Source: Clostridia bacterium (GTDB lineage Bacteria; Bacillota; Clostridia; TANB77; CAG-508). From it: a stretch of 35,300 bases of DNA. Positions 1-9,139 of the stretch are shown here, one piece after another; the first letter of the stretch is position 1, and each line of letters starts with the position of its first letter. The notes beneath the pieces were generated by a model. That model made no database searches. It was not told the origin of the DNA and was given only the letters and a program-made list of their open reading frames with translations. The stretch is from the NCBI GenBank assembly GCA_022796855.1, contig JAAWJM010000022.1, positions 1 to 35,300 of the forward strand, read 5' to 3'. The translations under genes and the position numbers were made by a program.

Positions 1-1
1 A

Positions 2-325
2 AAGTCAGAAAATGAGTTAATAGAATTATTTTCTAATATAGATATGGTTGTAATAGATGATCTAGGAACAGAAAAAATAAGTCAATGGGCATTAGACAAG
101 CTATATACAATTATAGAAAATAGAAATGAAAATAAGTTACCAATTATCATAACAACTAAATTTGATAAAGAAGGCTTACTACATAGATTTAAGCAAAGTA
201 ATGACAAAGAATTATCGGACGCAATTATTCAAAAATTATATCAAATGTGTTATGGAATTGAACTAAAAAGATATGATGAAAATCAAAAAGAAAAAGCTAG
301 CACAAGCAACCAAACTAAATGCTAA
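2..325 (+). CDS. DnaC/IstB-like ATPase, C-terminal part (5' end outside window)
   Basis: The reading frame is open to the window edge, so this is the 3' part of a longer gene. The visible part begins just before a Walker B-like strand (MVVIDDLGTEK) followed by a helix and a sensor strand (LPIIITTKF), the order found in DnaC/IstB/DnaI AAA+ proteins that load the replicative helicase. The Walker A region lies outside the window. Proteins of this type are common in prophages and integrative elements of Firmicutes, which fits the accessory genes that follow. A strong terminator lies about 50 bases downstream. Helicase loader versus transposition helper (IstB) cannot be decided from this fragment. 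Confidence 0.75.
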   Translation, partial: KSENELIELFSNIDMVVIDDLGTEKISQWALDKLYTIIENRNENKLPIIITTKFDKEGLLHRFKQSNDKELSDAIIQKLYQMCYGIELKRYDENQKEKASTSNQTKC

Positions 326-377
326 CTTAATCCAAAATCTAAATTTATTATAGTATATTTTGCTATAAAAGTAAAGT

Positions 378-418
378 AAAAAAGTTCAAATTTTTAGTTT
401 AGAAATTTGAACTTTTTT
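378..418 (+). terminator. Rho-independent terminator after the ATPase gene
   Basis: A 12-bp stem (382-393 with 403-414, AAGTTCAAATTT and its complement) is followed by a run of T. It ends the upstream transcript before the hairpin-rich region. Confidence 0.8.
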
Positions 419-460
419 CAAAATATTTTGATAAAAATTAATAAAATCTTTACCTAAAAA

Positions 461-640
461 AGTCCCTCGGAGAGCAAAAAGGGTATTAGGGCATTTTGCC
501 CTAAACAGCGAAAACGGTGTCAAGACACCAAGCTGGTGAATATTAGGTAATAAAAAATATTACCCATATTCAAGCAAAATAAATTTTGCTAAATCTTAAT
601 GCTTCGTAAACTAGCATTAAGATATTTGCACAGAAAGGAA
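461..640 (+). ncRNA. Hairpin-rich leader or small RNA, family unknown
   Basis: This fills most of the gene-free stretch 326-650. Five stems follow one another: 486-493/497-504 (8 bp, 3-base loop), 516-521/524-529, 538-543/566-571 enclosing 546-552/558-564, 573-580/583-590 (8 bp) and 593-602/614-623 (10 bp). The second stem competes with a different pairing, 526-530 with 534-538, so the region could switch between two folds. It is richer in G and C than its surroundings. The next gene's ribosome site (AAAGGA, 635-640) directly follows the last hairpin. I do not recognise a known riboswitch. It could be a structured 5' leader, an independent RNA, or a DNA structure used by a mobile element as a single-strand or transfer origin. 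Confidence 0.5.
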
Positions 641-650
641 ATGATGAAAT

Positions 651-1274
651 ATGTATACAGATTCACAGCAGATTTTAGATAGAATTTTTCTATCATACAA
701 TAAAATTTTGAAGAAATTATACAATTTAGGATTAACTACTAAACATGGTAAAGAAATATCACATATAGATCTAAGAAAAGCAATAGATGTTATGATAAAA
801 AAACATCCAACTTGTAGATGGAGAAGTGAGAAAGTTAAAAGTAGAAAATATTTTGTTTTAGTTGAAGGATATTATTGGCTAACTCAAGTATATTTTCAAA
901 AAGAAAAATCTTTAATAGATGCTGATATAGATTTCTTTAAACTTAGAATTAAACAATATGAAGAATTGCTAAAAGTAGAATATAATGAAAATTGGTGGAA
1001 TGAAAATATGGATATAAAACAACTATGTGAGTATTTTAATAGAAAAGATATTACAGTTAGAAAAGCAATAAAGAAAATGTGTGATAGTAGGTTAGAAGAA
1101 TATAAAGTTCTAATTGATAATAAAGTTGTAATTTCTAGTAAAGGTGTTGAGTGGATTTGCAAAAATATATTTAAGCAAAAGTATTTGGAATTGTTGGAAC
1201 GATATAAGATGGAGTTAACAGACTTATATATTGAGGCAGGCTATCCTTATGATAATTTCTTTGGGATGAATTAA
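651..1274 (+). CDS. Unknown 207-aa protein with a helix-turn-helix-like segment
   Basis: I do not recognise this protein. It is almost entirely helical and charged. Around residues 120-142 the run MDIKQLCEYFNRKDITVRKAI has the spacing of a winged-helix or helix-turn-helix DNA-binding segment. There is no signal peptide or membrane segment. ATG at 651 was chosen because the AAAGGA site at 635-640 precedes it; the ATGs at 641 and 644 are in another frame. It sits behind the hairpin-rich leader and ahead of the restriction-modification promoter, so it is probably a single-gene unit. A regulator or replication protein of the mobile element is possible but is inference. Confidence 0.6.
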   Translation: MYTDSQQILDRIFLSYNKILKKLYNLGLTTKHGKEISHIDLRKAIDVMIKKHPTCRWRSEKVKSRKYFVLVEGYYWLTQVYFQKEKSLIDADIDFFKLRIKQYEELLKVEYNENWWNENMDIKQLCEYFNRKDITVRKAIKKMCDSRLEEYKVLIDNKVVISSKGVEWICKNIFKQKYLELLERYKMELTDLYIEAGYPYDNFFGMN

Positions 1275-1308
1275 TTTGAAATAATAGGGATAAATATAGC
1301 AAATTCTG

Positions 1309-1337
1309 TTGAGAAAAAAGAAATTTTATGATATAAG
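1309..1337 (+). promoter_or_regulatory. Promoter of the restriction-modification operon
   Basis: TTGAGA at 1309-1314 and TATAAG at 1332-1337 are separated by 17 bases, close to the housekeeping sigma consensus. The GTG start lies about 40 bases downstream. Confidence 0.55.
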
Positions 1338-1377
1338 ATAATATAGAATAATTATATAAAATCGTAAGGAGGAGAAT

Positions 1378-2370
1378 GTGGAAAAAGATGCAGATATAAA
1401 AGAAAATATATTATTAAAGAAAAACTATGAATTAATGAATATTCTCCTTAAAGATCATACAACGAATAAAAATATTATTTGGGCTACTGATAATTATAAG
1501 GATAGAGGTATAGGTTTTGATATTAAAGATAATATAAGAATTGAAAGTGTAACAGGATATAATGGCAATATAATTAAACCAAGAGTAAAAAAAAGTAAAA
1601 GAGAGCAAGAGAAGAGAATAAGAGACAATGCAGAAGTTTTTACACCGTCTTGGATTTGCAATTTGCAAAACAATCTAATTGATAGTGCATGGTCAGGAGA
1701 AGAAAATTTTTTTAATATAGAGAATGACAAAAGTTGGATTTCAAAGAAAGAAAAGATAAATTTTCCCACTAGGACAAATAAGTCTTGGCGTGATTATGTG
1801 AAAGATACTAGATTAGAAGTGTCCTGTGGCGAAGCACCATATTTAGTAAGTAGATACGATAATGTTTCAGGAAATATTATAGAAATAAATGATAGGATAG
1901 GATTATTAGATAGAAAAATAAGAGTTATAAATGAAAATGTAGATGATAAATCAGAATGGCTATTTTGGGTACAAGAGGCATATAAGAATACTTATGGTTT
2001 TGAATTTCAGGGAGATAATTTGTTAATTGCAAGAGAAAATTTATTATATACATTTATAGATAATTATTTATACAAATTTAAAGAAGAACCAATTATTAAT
2101 GATGTTATAGAAATTGCAAGAATTATTTCTTGGAATGTATGGCAAATGGATGGTGTTAAATTTGTAGTTCCTTATAGTTGTAAAAAAGATGAAGTGATTA
2201 ATATGTCGTTATTTGGAGACGTATCACAAAAAATGAATTGTATAGGTTGTGAAAAAAATAATTATAGAAAACATAATGGAGTATATTGCAAAATAATGAA
2301 TTGGGAAACTAATAGAACAATAAAATATACTACATTATTGAATAGGAGCAGAAAAAATGGAAACAACTAA
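1378..2370 (+). CDS. Restriction-modification 'subunit M'-type protein, 330 aa
   Basis: This matches the family often named restriction endonuclease subunit M. Near residues 85-100 it has the methylase motif-X-like run AEVFTPSWICN, followed near residue 150 by EVSCGEAPYLVSRYD, which resembles motif I (SAM binding), and by the family signature GLLDRK...EWLFWVQEAYKNTYGFE. It lacks an NPPY catalytic motif, but the next gene has one, so the two probably work together. The start is GTG at 1378 with AAGGAGG at 1366-1372; the overlapping ATG at 1376 is in another frame. The end overlaps the next gene by 14 bases, which implies translational coupling. A cluster of cysteines near the C-terminus (CIGCEKN...YC) could bind a metal. 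Confidence 0.8.
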   Translation: MEKDADIKENILLKKNYELMNILLKDHTTNKNIIWATDNYKDRGIGFDIKDNIRIESVTGYNGNIIKPRVKKSKREQEKRIRDNAEVFTPSWICNLQNNLIDSAWSGEENFFNIENDKSWISKKEKINFPTRTNKSWRDYVKDTRLEVSCGEAPYLVSRYDNVSGNIIEINDRIGLLDRKIRVINENVDDKSEWLFWVQEAYKNTYGFEFQGDNLLIARENLLYTFIDNYLYKFKEEPIINDVIEIARIISWNVWQMDGVKFVVPYSCKKDEVINMSLFGDVSQKMNCIGCEKNNYRKHNGVYCKIMNWETNRTIKYTTLLNRSRKNGNN

Positions 2371-5300
2371 ATTTACTTCTACATTTAGTTATAAATTAAT
2401 TTATATTTTTAGAATTAATGATAAAATTCATAGTGGAAAATTAAAAATTGGAGAGGCTACAGTTCATACTAATAGAAAATTGGTAGAACTGCAACCTAAT
2501 TCAGAAGAATTAAATAAAGCAGCAAAAGACAGAATTAATAGTTATACATCAACAGCTGGAATAAAATATGAATTGTTGCATACCGAACTAGCAATTAACA
2601 ATAAAGGAGAAGTATTTAAAGATAAAAAAGTTCATAATGTTTTATTAAGATCTGGATTAGAAAGGTACTATTTTGATACTGAAAATAAACAAAATGAATG
2701 GTTTGTTGTAGATTTAGAAACTGCAAAACAAGCTATTAAAGCTGTTAAAGAAGATAGACAAGCTTTAACTACAAATCAAATTTCTTGTGATAAAGATCCA
2801 ATTGTGTTCAGACCAGAACAGGAAGAAGCTATAAAGAAAACAATAGAAAATTTTAAAAAAAGTGACATTATGCTTTGGAATGCAAAAATGCGTTTTGGTA
2901 AAACATTAACAGCATTAGAAATTATAAGAAGGCAAAAATATAAAAGAACGATAATAATTACCCATAGACCAGTTGTAAATAATGGATGGTTTGAAGATTT
3001 TAATAAGATTTTTTCAGAAGATAGTGATTACAAATATGGCTCTAAGACTTTTGGAGAAAATATAGAAAATTTAATTAATGGAGATAAACCGTTTGTATAT
3101 TTTGCTTCTATTCAAGATTTAAGAGGATCATCAGAAGTAGGTGGTAACTTTGATAAAGATGAACTGATTTTCAATAATAATTGGGACCTAGTCGTAATTG
3201 ATGAAGCACATGAAGGAACAAGAACAAGTCTAGGGGAGAAAACAATTGAAGGGGTTGTAAAGATACATGATGATTATAAAACTAAAGTGCTAATGTTATC
3301 TGGGACACCATTTAATTTGTTAAGTGATTTTAAAGAAGAAGAAATTTATACATGGGATTACATTATGGAACAATCAGCTAAATTAGAATGGGATGTATGT
3401 GCAGAACATTTTGGAGATTCCAATCCATATAGTGACCTGCCACAACTTAACATTTATACATATTATTTAGACAAATTGATGCCAAAGTATATAGATGTAT
3501 CAGATAATGCTTTTAACTTTAGAGAATTTTTTAGAACTTGGACAGGAGAACTAGAAGTCGACAGAAAACCTATTCCAAAAGGATATGAAAAAGGAGATTT
3601 TGTACATAAAGATGATGTAAATAAGTTTTTAGATTTATTATCTAAACAAGATGAAAATTCTAATTATCCATATTCGACTAAAGAATATATTGAATATTTT
3701 AGACATTCACTATGGATGGTACCAGGAGTTAAAGAGGCTAAAGCTTTAAGTAAATTGTTAAAAGAACATATAATATTTGGTTCTGGAATATTTCAGATTG
3801 TTAATGTAGCTGGAAATGGTGATGAAGAAGAAAAATATGAAGAGGCTCTAAAAAAGGTAAGAACGGCAATAACGGATAATCCAGAAGAAACTAATACTAT
3901 CACAATTTCATGTGGAAGATTAACTACTGGGGTTAGTGTACCAGAATGGACAGCTGTTTTTATGCTTTCTGGCTCATATTCTACATCAGCATCAAATTAT
4001 TTACAAACAATATTTAGAGTTCAAACACCAGCTAAAATTGGTGGTAAAATTAAAGAAAAATGTTATGTATTTGACTTTGCTCCAGATAGAACATTGAAAA
4101 TGGCTGCACAAGCGGGTCAATTATCTGTAAGACCAGGTTCAGTACAATCACAAGAAATTATGAGTCATTTCCTAAACTTTTGCCCAATTATTGGAATTGA
4201 TGGTTCTAAAATGATTAAATATGATGTTACTCAAATGCTAAGAGAATTGAAGAAAGCAGTTGCACAAAGAGTAGTAAGTAATGGATTCGATGACAAAAAT
4301 ATTTATAATGATAATCTACTCAAATTAGATGAAATAGACTTGAAAGAATTCGACGATTTAAAGAAAATTGTAGGGGTAAGTAAACAAACAAAAAGAATAG
4401 ATAATATAGATATTAATAATCAGGGATTTAATAATGAACAATATGAAAAATTGGAAGAAGCAAAAAAGAAACCTAAAAATGAACTTACAGAAGAAGAAAA
4501 AAGATTAATCGAAGAAGAAAAAGAAAAGAAAAAACAAGCTTCAACTGCAATGTCAATATTGAGAGGAATATCAATTAGGATACCATTATTAATATATGGA
4601 GCAGATATTGAAATAGGTAAAGATATTGATAGCCAAAACTTTATTGAATTAGTAGATGATAAATCATGGAGTGAATTTATGCCAAATGGCGTAACAAAGG
4701 ATGTATTTAGGAGATTTTCTAAATATTATGATAATGAAATATTTATAGAGGCAGGAAGACAAATTAGAAATTCAACACTATATGCAGATTCGTTACCAAT
4801 AAAAGAAAGAATACAAAAGTTAGCAGAAATATTTTCAATGTTCAGAAATCCTGATAAAGAAACAGTACTTACACCTTGGAAAACAGTTAATATGCATTTA
4901 GGAGACTGCATTGGTGGATATAATTTTAATTATCCAGATAATGAGCCAAGATTTATAAACAAAGGAAATGTTACAAAAGATTTATTTGCGAATAATGAAG
5001 TCAAAATATTGGAAATAAATTCAAAAACAGGCTTATATGCATTATATTGTTCTTATAGTATATACATGAATAGAATGTTGAATTATAACAAACAAGATTA
5101 TACTGAAGAAAAGAATGAGGATTTTTGGAGAGAAACCGTAGAAAAAAATATTTTTATAATTTGTAAAACTAAGATGGCAATGCAAATTGTTAAAAGAACT
5201 TTAACAGGTTATAAGAAATATAAAGTAAATGCCCTACTAATAGAAGATATTGCTACTAGATTGGATGAAAATATGACAGAAGTCGTTAATTATGTAATAA

Positions 5301-6298
5301 ATTCTGAAAATTGGAACAAGGAAGGAGTTAAAATGAAATTTGATGCAGTAGTTGGAAATCCTCCATATCAAGAAATGACAGGAGGATATGGAACACAGGC
5401 TAAACCAATATATAATTTATTTGTAAATATGTCAAAATCAATAGATTCTAAATATATAAGTATGATTACTCCATCAAGATGGTTTTCTGGAGGAATGGGA
5501 TTGAATGAATTTAGAAAAGATATGTTAAATGATAAATGTTTAACAAAGATCATTGATTATCCTAATACTAAAGATGTTTTTGATTCAGCCGATATTGCAG
5601 GTGGTGTCAATTATTTCTTATGGGATAAAGATAATAAAACAGAATGTGAAGTTACTAATGTTATAAATGAAGTTAAATATTCTTCATCAAGAAATTTAAA
5701 TGAATTTAATATATTTGTAAGATTCAATCAAGCTATACCGATTATTAGAAAAGTTTTTAATGTGCAAAAAAATGGTAAAACACTAGAGAATGTGGTGTCA
5801 CCACAAAAACCATTTGGACTACCAACAAATTATAAACCTAAAGATAAAGGAGTGCCTTGTTGGTTTATACAAAGGATTGGAAAAAAGTATGCAGATGTAA
5901 AAGACATACATGATGAAAATAAATTATTAGATAAATGGAAGTTAATAGTTCCTAGATCTCCAATTGCTGGACAAACCGATTTTACTAAGCCAGTTGGATT
6001 TTATTATGATGGTAATACCAATATTGCAAAACCTGGTGAATGTTGTACAGAGTCATTCATTATAGCAGGAGCTTTTGATACAGAAGAAGAAGTTAAAAAC
6101 TTTAAGTCATATTTATTTACTAAAACAGTAAGATTTTTACTTTTACAAGCTGTTGTTTCACAAGATGTATTAAGAAATAAATTTTGTTTTGTACCTGATT
6201 TAGGAAAATATGATATGATATATACAGATGAATATCTTTGCAAAAAATGGAATATAACAGATGAGGAATGGAAATATATAGATTCTAAGATTAAATAG
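2357..6298 (+). CDS. Helicase-methyltransferase fusion of an Eco57I-like restriction-modification system, 1313 aa
   Basis: This is one polypeptide with several activities. After an N-terminal domain of about 140 residues comes a superfamily-2 helicase/translocase: FRPEQEEAI, the variant Walker A MRFGKT (178-183), DEAH (282-285), SGTPF, and a motif-VI-like segment near 545-560 (NYLQTIFRVQTP). A coiled, lysine/glutamate-rich linker follows near 690-720. The C-terminal part is an N6-adenine methylase of the Eco57I type, with a motif-I-like LEINSKTGLYAL near 885 and the catalytic NPPY at 1001-1004, followed by a target-recognition-like region. It should cut or translocate on unmodified DNA and methylate its own. 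I see no clear nuclease motif. Start ATG at 2357 has GGAG at 2345-2348 and overlaps the upstream subunit gene. Confidence 0.88.
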   Translation: METTKFTSTFSYKLIYIFRINDKIHSGKLKIGEATVHTNRKLVELQPNSEELNKAAKDRINSYTSTAGIKYELLHTELAINNKGEVFKDKKVHNVLLRSGLERYYFDTENKQNEWFVVDLETAKQAIKAVKEDRQALTTNQISCDKDPIVFRPEQEEAIKKTIENFKKSDIMLWNAKMRFGKTLTALEIIRRQKYKRTIIITHRPVVNNGWFEDFNKIFSEDSDYKYGSKTFGENIENLINGDKPFVYFASIQDLRGSSEVGGNFDKDELIFNNNWDLVVIDEAHEGTRTSLGEKTIEGVVKIHDDYKTKVLMLSGTPFNLLSDFKEEEIYTWDYIMEQSAKLEWDVCAEHFGDSNPYSDLPQLNIYTYYLDKLMPKYIDVSDNAFNFREFFRTWTGELEVDRKPIPKGYEKGDFVHKDDVNKFLDLLSKQDENSNYPYSTKEYIEYFRHSLWMVPGVKEAKALSKLLKEHIIFGSGIFQIVNVAGNGDEEEKYEEALKKVRTAITDNPEETNTITISCGRLTTGVSVPEWTAVFMLSGSYSTSASNYLQTIFRVQTPAKIGGKIKEKCYVFDFAPDRTLKMAAQAGQLSVRPGSVQSQEIMSHFLNFCPIIGIDGSKMIKYDVTQMLRELKKAVAQRVVSNGFDDKNIYNDNLLKLDEIDLKEFDDLKKIVGVSKQTKRIDNIDINNQGFNNEQYEKLEEAKKKPKNELTEEEKRLIEEEKEKKKQASTAMSILRGISIRIPLLIYGADIEIGKDIDSQNFIELVDDKSWSEFMPNGVTKDVFRRFSKYYDNEIFIEAGRQIRNSTLYADSLPIKERIQKLAEIFSMFRNPDKETVLTPWKTVNMHLGDCIGGYNFNYPDNEPRFINKGNVTKDLFANNEVKILEINSKTGLYALYCSYSIYMNRMLNYNKQDYTEEKNEDFWRETVEKNIFIICKTKMAMQIVKRTLTGYKKYKVNALLIEDIATRLDENMTEVVNYVINSENWNKEGVKMKFDAVVGNPPYQEMTGGYGTQAKPIYNLFVNMSKSIDSKYISMITPSRWFSGGMGLNEFRKDMLNDKCLTKIIDYPNTKDVFDSADIAGGVNYFLWDKDNKTECEVTNVINEVKYSSSRNLNEFNIFVRFNQAIPIIRKVFNVQKNGKTLENVVSPQKPFGLPTNYKPKDKGVPCWFIQRIGKKYADVKDIHDENKLLDKWKLIVPRSPIAGQTDFTKPVGFYYDGNTNIAKPGECCTESFIIAGAFDTEEEVKNFKSYLFTKTVRFLLLQAVVSQDVLRNKFCFVPDLGKYDMIYTDEYLCKKWNITDEEWKYIDSKIK

Positions 6299-6485
6299 AA
6301 GAATAAAATATTGTGTTGCAATAAGATAGATGAACACACAGTAAAGACAAATTTTATTACTAGTTTAATGAGTAGTTTGATAAACTAAAAAATAAATTAA
6401 ATATAATATTACAGAAGAAAAGCAAAGTATGAGAGTAATTAATTGTTACACGATTATTTTGCTTTTTATTTATAAGGAGAAACTT

Positions 6486-7313
6486 ATGGGAAACATTATA
6501 TTGTTTTTAATCACAATAACTATTATGGGATTATCATTATATTTTATTTATAGCGCATCCAAAAAATCTAATAGCTTGGCAGAAAAAATCTCTTATATAA
6601 TACTGGCAATAGTGGATAGTACAATACTAATTATATACTATTTAGATAGATTTAATGTACCAACGGAATTAGGATGGAATATAAATGTTAATACACAAAA
6701 CTGGCTTAATTTCATTGCAACTTATACTACGGGTATTATTAGCGCAGGAATAGCAGCTTTAGTTTCAGTATTTGTTACAATTTATCAAATAAAAAAGAAT
6801 AATGAAGAAAATGATAAAAGAGATAAAGAAAATTTCAGAATACAAAATATGCCACTTTTAAAATATGATTGTGTACAAGGAAGAAATACATCAGTTGAAT
6901 TAACTCAATTGGAGACCAATATTGAAGAAGATAAAGGAGTTATACAACAAATTACATTAAGTTTGAAAAATATTGGATTAAATTCTATAAGAAAATATTA
7001 CATAAAAATAAAAAGTAATATATTGAAACGTGAATATATTTTTGAAATTGCTAAAGAAAATGTTGTGGAAAAAGGACAAGAGGTAATAATACCATTTGTT
7101 TTAAGGTTGAAAATAGAAGAAATATATAATTTTAAAATTACTTTATATTATCAAGATTTAGTATTCAATATATATGAACAAGATGTCATATTAGAGTACA
7201 AGTTATCTAATGTTAATGACGGACTAAATTATTATAGCAATTATAAATTTATGGTTCAAGAAGAAAAACAAATAGATGATTTTCCAAAGATGGAAATAGA
7301 AAATATAACATAA
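6486..7313 (+). CDS. Membrane protein with three N-terminal helices and a soluble C-terminal domain
   Basis: I do not recognise the family. Hydrophobic helices lie near residues 2-24, 35-53 and 77-100. After them comes a charged coiled stretch (KKNNEENDKRDKENF) and a beta-rich soluble domain of about 150 residues. The start at 6486 was chosen because AAGGAGA (6474-6480) lies five bases before it; an earlier in-frame ATG at 6429 has no ribosome site and would add 19 residues. It lies between the restriction-modification genes and a small HTH gene. A membrane effector of a defence module is possible from context only. Confidence 0.65.
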   Translation: MGNIILFLITITIMGLSLYFIYSASKKSNSLAEKISYIILAIVDSTILIIYYLDRFNVPTELGWNINVNTQNWLNFIATYTTGIISAGIAALVSVFVTIYQIKKNNEENDKRDKENFRIQNMPLLKYDCVQGRNTSVELTQLETNIEEDKGVIQQITLSLKNIGLNSIRKYYIKIKSNILKREYIFEIAKENVVEKGQEVIIPFVLRLKIEEIYNFKITLYYQDLVFNIYEQDVILEYKLSNVNDGLNYYSNYKFMVQEEKQIDDFPKMEIENIT

Positions 7314-7327
7314 TAAAGGGGATCTTA

Positions 7328-7672
7328 ATGAGCAAATATACAGATGATGATATAAGAAATAAAACTAAAATAACATGCCAGATTGCAGGAGATTATTTAG
7401 GAATATCAGCTAATGCAGTTTCTATTGGTATGAGAAATAATTTGTTGCCGATAGGTTTTGCAATTCATAATGAAGAAAATGATAGAGGATTCTCAGAGAG
7501 TTGGTCATATTACATAGTTGCTGAGAGGCTGATTGCATATAAATATGGAAAAATATCTGAAGTTAGAGTTCAAAATATTGAAAACAATTTGGAAACTATC
7601 ATAAAAGAATTTGAATCAATGAAAAATGAATTACTTTTTATATTAAGCGAAAACGTAGAACAAGAGAATTAG
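7328..7672 (+). CDS. Small helix-turn-helix protein, 114 aa
   Basis: Residues 14-40 (ITCQIAGDYLGISANAVSIGM) look like an excisionase/MerR-like DNA-binding helix pair that reads an early 'identity' helix, followed by SWSYYIVAERLIAYKYGK and a C-terminal coiled segment. Similar short proteins are widespread in Clostridia prophages and integrative elements, but I cannot name the family. AAAGGGGA precedes the ATG. It lies 14 bases after the membrane protein gene, so the two are probably cotranscribed. A role as excisionase or local repressor is inference. Confidence 0.6.
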   Translation: MSKYTDDDIRNKTKITCQIAGDYLGISANAVSIGMRNNLLPIGFAIHNEENDRGFSESWSYYIVAERLIAYKYGKISEVRVQNIENNLETIIKEFESMKNELLFILSENVEQEN

Positions 7673-7697
7673 AACTATATGAGTATGCGTTTTCGCT
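7646..7697 (+). repeat. Inverted repeat between two island genes
   Basis: AGCGAAAACG at 7646-7655 and its exact complement CGTTTTCGCT at 7688-7697 flank a 32-base loop. The left arm lies in the end of the small HTH gene and the right arm just before the ribosome site of the next gene. There is no T-run, so an operator or mRNA-processing site is as likely as a terminator. Confidence 0.45.
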
Positions 7698-7747
7698 AGG
7701 AAAGTATGAAAATAAAGAAAAGAAATTTGAAGGAAAGGAAGATGTTT

Positions 7748-9007
7748 ATGGATAGTTTATCTATAAAATTTGAACGAAAAAAACTTTATGATGAAATTTG
7801 GGATATTTCATTAACAGGTGTTTCTAAAAAATATGGACTAAATTATACAAAATTGGTACAAGCTTGTAAAGAAAATAATATTCCATATCCATCTTCAGCA
7901 TATTGGACTAAGAAGAATATGGGCTTAGATTTTTCAACTGAAATTGTTGAATTGCCAGAAGCAGAAGAAAAAGAAATTGAAATTCCATTAAAAAATACTG
8001 GAGTATTGATTGATGAAAAAGTTAGAGATAAAGACAAATTTATTCAAGAATTTAATTTTCTAAATTTTCTAGAAGAAGATGAAAAAAAGAAGGTAGCTAA
8101 AGTTATTTATGACCTAAGTGTGGATAAATATAAGAGAAATCATAAAGTAATTATTGAATATAAAAATAAGAAAAAAGAAGAACGAAGAGAAGAAAGAAAA
8201 GCTAACTATTTTAATCCTTATTATAACATTCATAATTATGTAGAAAAGGGATATTTTTCTAATGTCTCAAAAATGCAAAAAGATAGATGCATGAAGATAT
8301 TAAGTACAATTTATTTTGCAATAGAAGAATTAGGAGGAAAAGTAAATAATGATTTTTCACTACAGGTTCGTGAAGAACATGTTACCATTGAAATAGAAGA
8401 ATTACAAGATAAAGTAATGCACGAATTAACTAAAGAAGAGGCGAAAAAACTATTAGAATATGAGGAATCGCAAAAGAGACATACATTTGGATATAAGCCT
8501 AATATAAGAAAATATGATTATGTTTATAATGGTAAATTTAAAATAGCTTTTGGTAACAGAAAATACATAAGAGAAAGTGATAAAGTTAAATTAGAGGATA
8601 AGCTAGGAGATATAATCATAAAATTATATGAACAATCTGAAGAAACGAAAAATGAAAGATTAGAAAGAGAAGAAATTGAAAGAAGAGAAAGAGAAGAGGA
8701 AGAAAGAAAAGAAAAAATCAGAAATGCTAAAAAGAATGAAGCACAAAAAATTAAAAAACTGATGAATTGTGCAGAGGATTATAAAATAGCATGTGAAATA
8801 AGAAATTATATCGATGCTGTTTCTAAAAAAGAAAACTTAACAGATGAAATAAAAGAATGGATTAAGTGGGCTAATAAAAAAGCAAACTGGTTAGATCCTA
8901 CTATTGATGAAGAAGATGAACTTCTTGGAAAAAGAGATCATACAGAATCTATGAATAATAAAAATAATAAATTAGATAAATATGGTTCATATTATGATTG
9001 GGACTAA
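7748..9007 (+). CDS. Unknown 419-aa protein with an N-terminal HTH-like domain and a charged coiled coil
   Basis: The N-terminal 60 residues (LYDEIWDISLTGVSKKYG, then IPYPSSAYWTKK) belong to a pattern I know from hypothetical proteins of many bacteria: an 'LYxxVWxxPxxxLAKKYGVS...IPxPPxGYW' block that looks like a DNA-binding helix-turn-helix. The middle is lysine/glutamate-rich, and residues near 290-330 form a strong coiled coil (EREEIERREREEEERKEK). The end is acidic. The start at 7748 has GGAAAGGAAG six bases before it; ATGs at 7742 and 7706 are in frame and possible. Function unknown. It is bounded by an inverted repeat upstream and a terminator downstream, so it may be a single transcription unit within the island. 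Confidence 0.6.
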   Translation: MDSLSIKFERKKLYDEIWDISLTGVSKKYGLNYTKLVQACKENNIPYPSSAYWTKKNMGLDFSTEIVELPEAEEKEIEIPLKNTGVLIDEKVRDKDKFIQEFNFLNFLEEDEKKKVAKVIYDLSVDKYKRNHKVIIEYKNKKKEERREERKANYFNPYYNIHNYVEKGYFSNVSKMQKDRCMKILSTIYFAIEELGGKVNNDFSLQVREEHVTIEIEELQDKVMHELTKEEAKKLLEYEESQKRHTFGYKPNIRKYDYVYNGKFKIAFGNRKYIRESDKVKLEDKLGDIIIKLYEQSEETKNERLEREEIERREREEEERKEKIRNAKKNEAQKIKKLMNCAEDYKIACEIRNYIDAVSKKENLTDEIKEWIKWANKKANWLDPTIDEEDELLGKRDHTESMNNKNNKLDKYGSYYDWD

Positions 9008-9039
9008 AAACAATAATGTATGGAAATAAATTATCAATA

Positions 9040-9092
9040 TTCCAAAAAAGATATTATTAGAATAATTACTAATAATATCTTTCTTTTTTGGA
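9040..9092 (+). terminator. Terminator between the 419-aa gene and the Fic gene
   Basis: A 12-bp stem (9049-9060 with 9069-9080, AGATATTATTAG and its complement), extended by an A-run and T-run on either side, forms a long hairpin that could act in both directions. Confidence 0.7.
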
Positions 9093-9099
9093 AATAATA

Positions 9100-9128
9100 T
9101 GATATAATAATATTAGAACCAGAAAGGA
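9100..9128 (+). promoter_or_regulatory. Extended -10 promoter and ribosome site of the XRE-Fic gene
   Basis: TGATATAAT (9100-9108) is an extended -10 element with no convincing -35. GAAAGGAGAG (9121-9130 region) is the ribosome site of the following gene. Confidence 0.5.
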
Positions 9129-9139
9129 GAGTTTTTATT

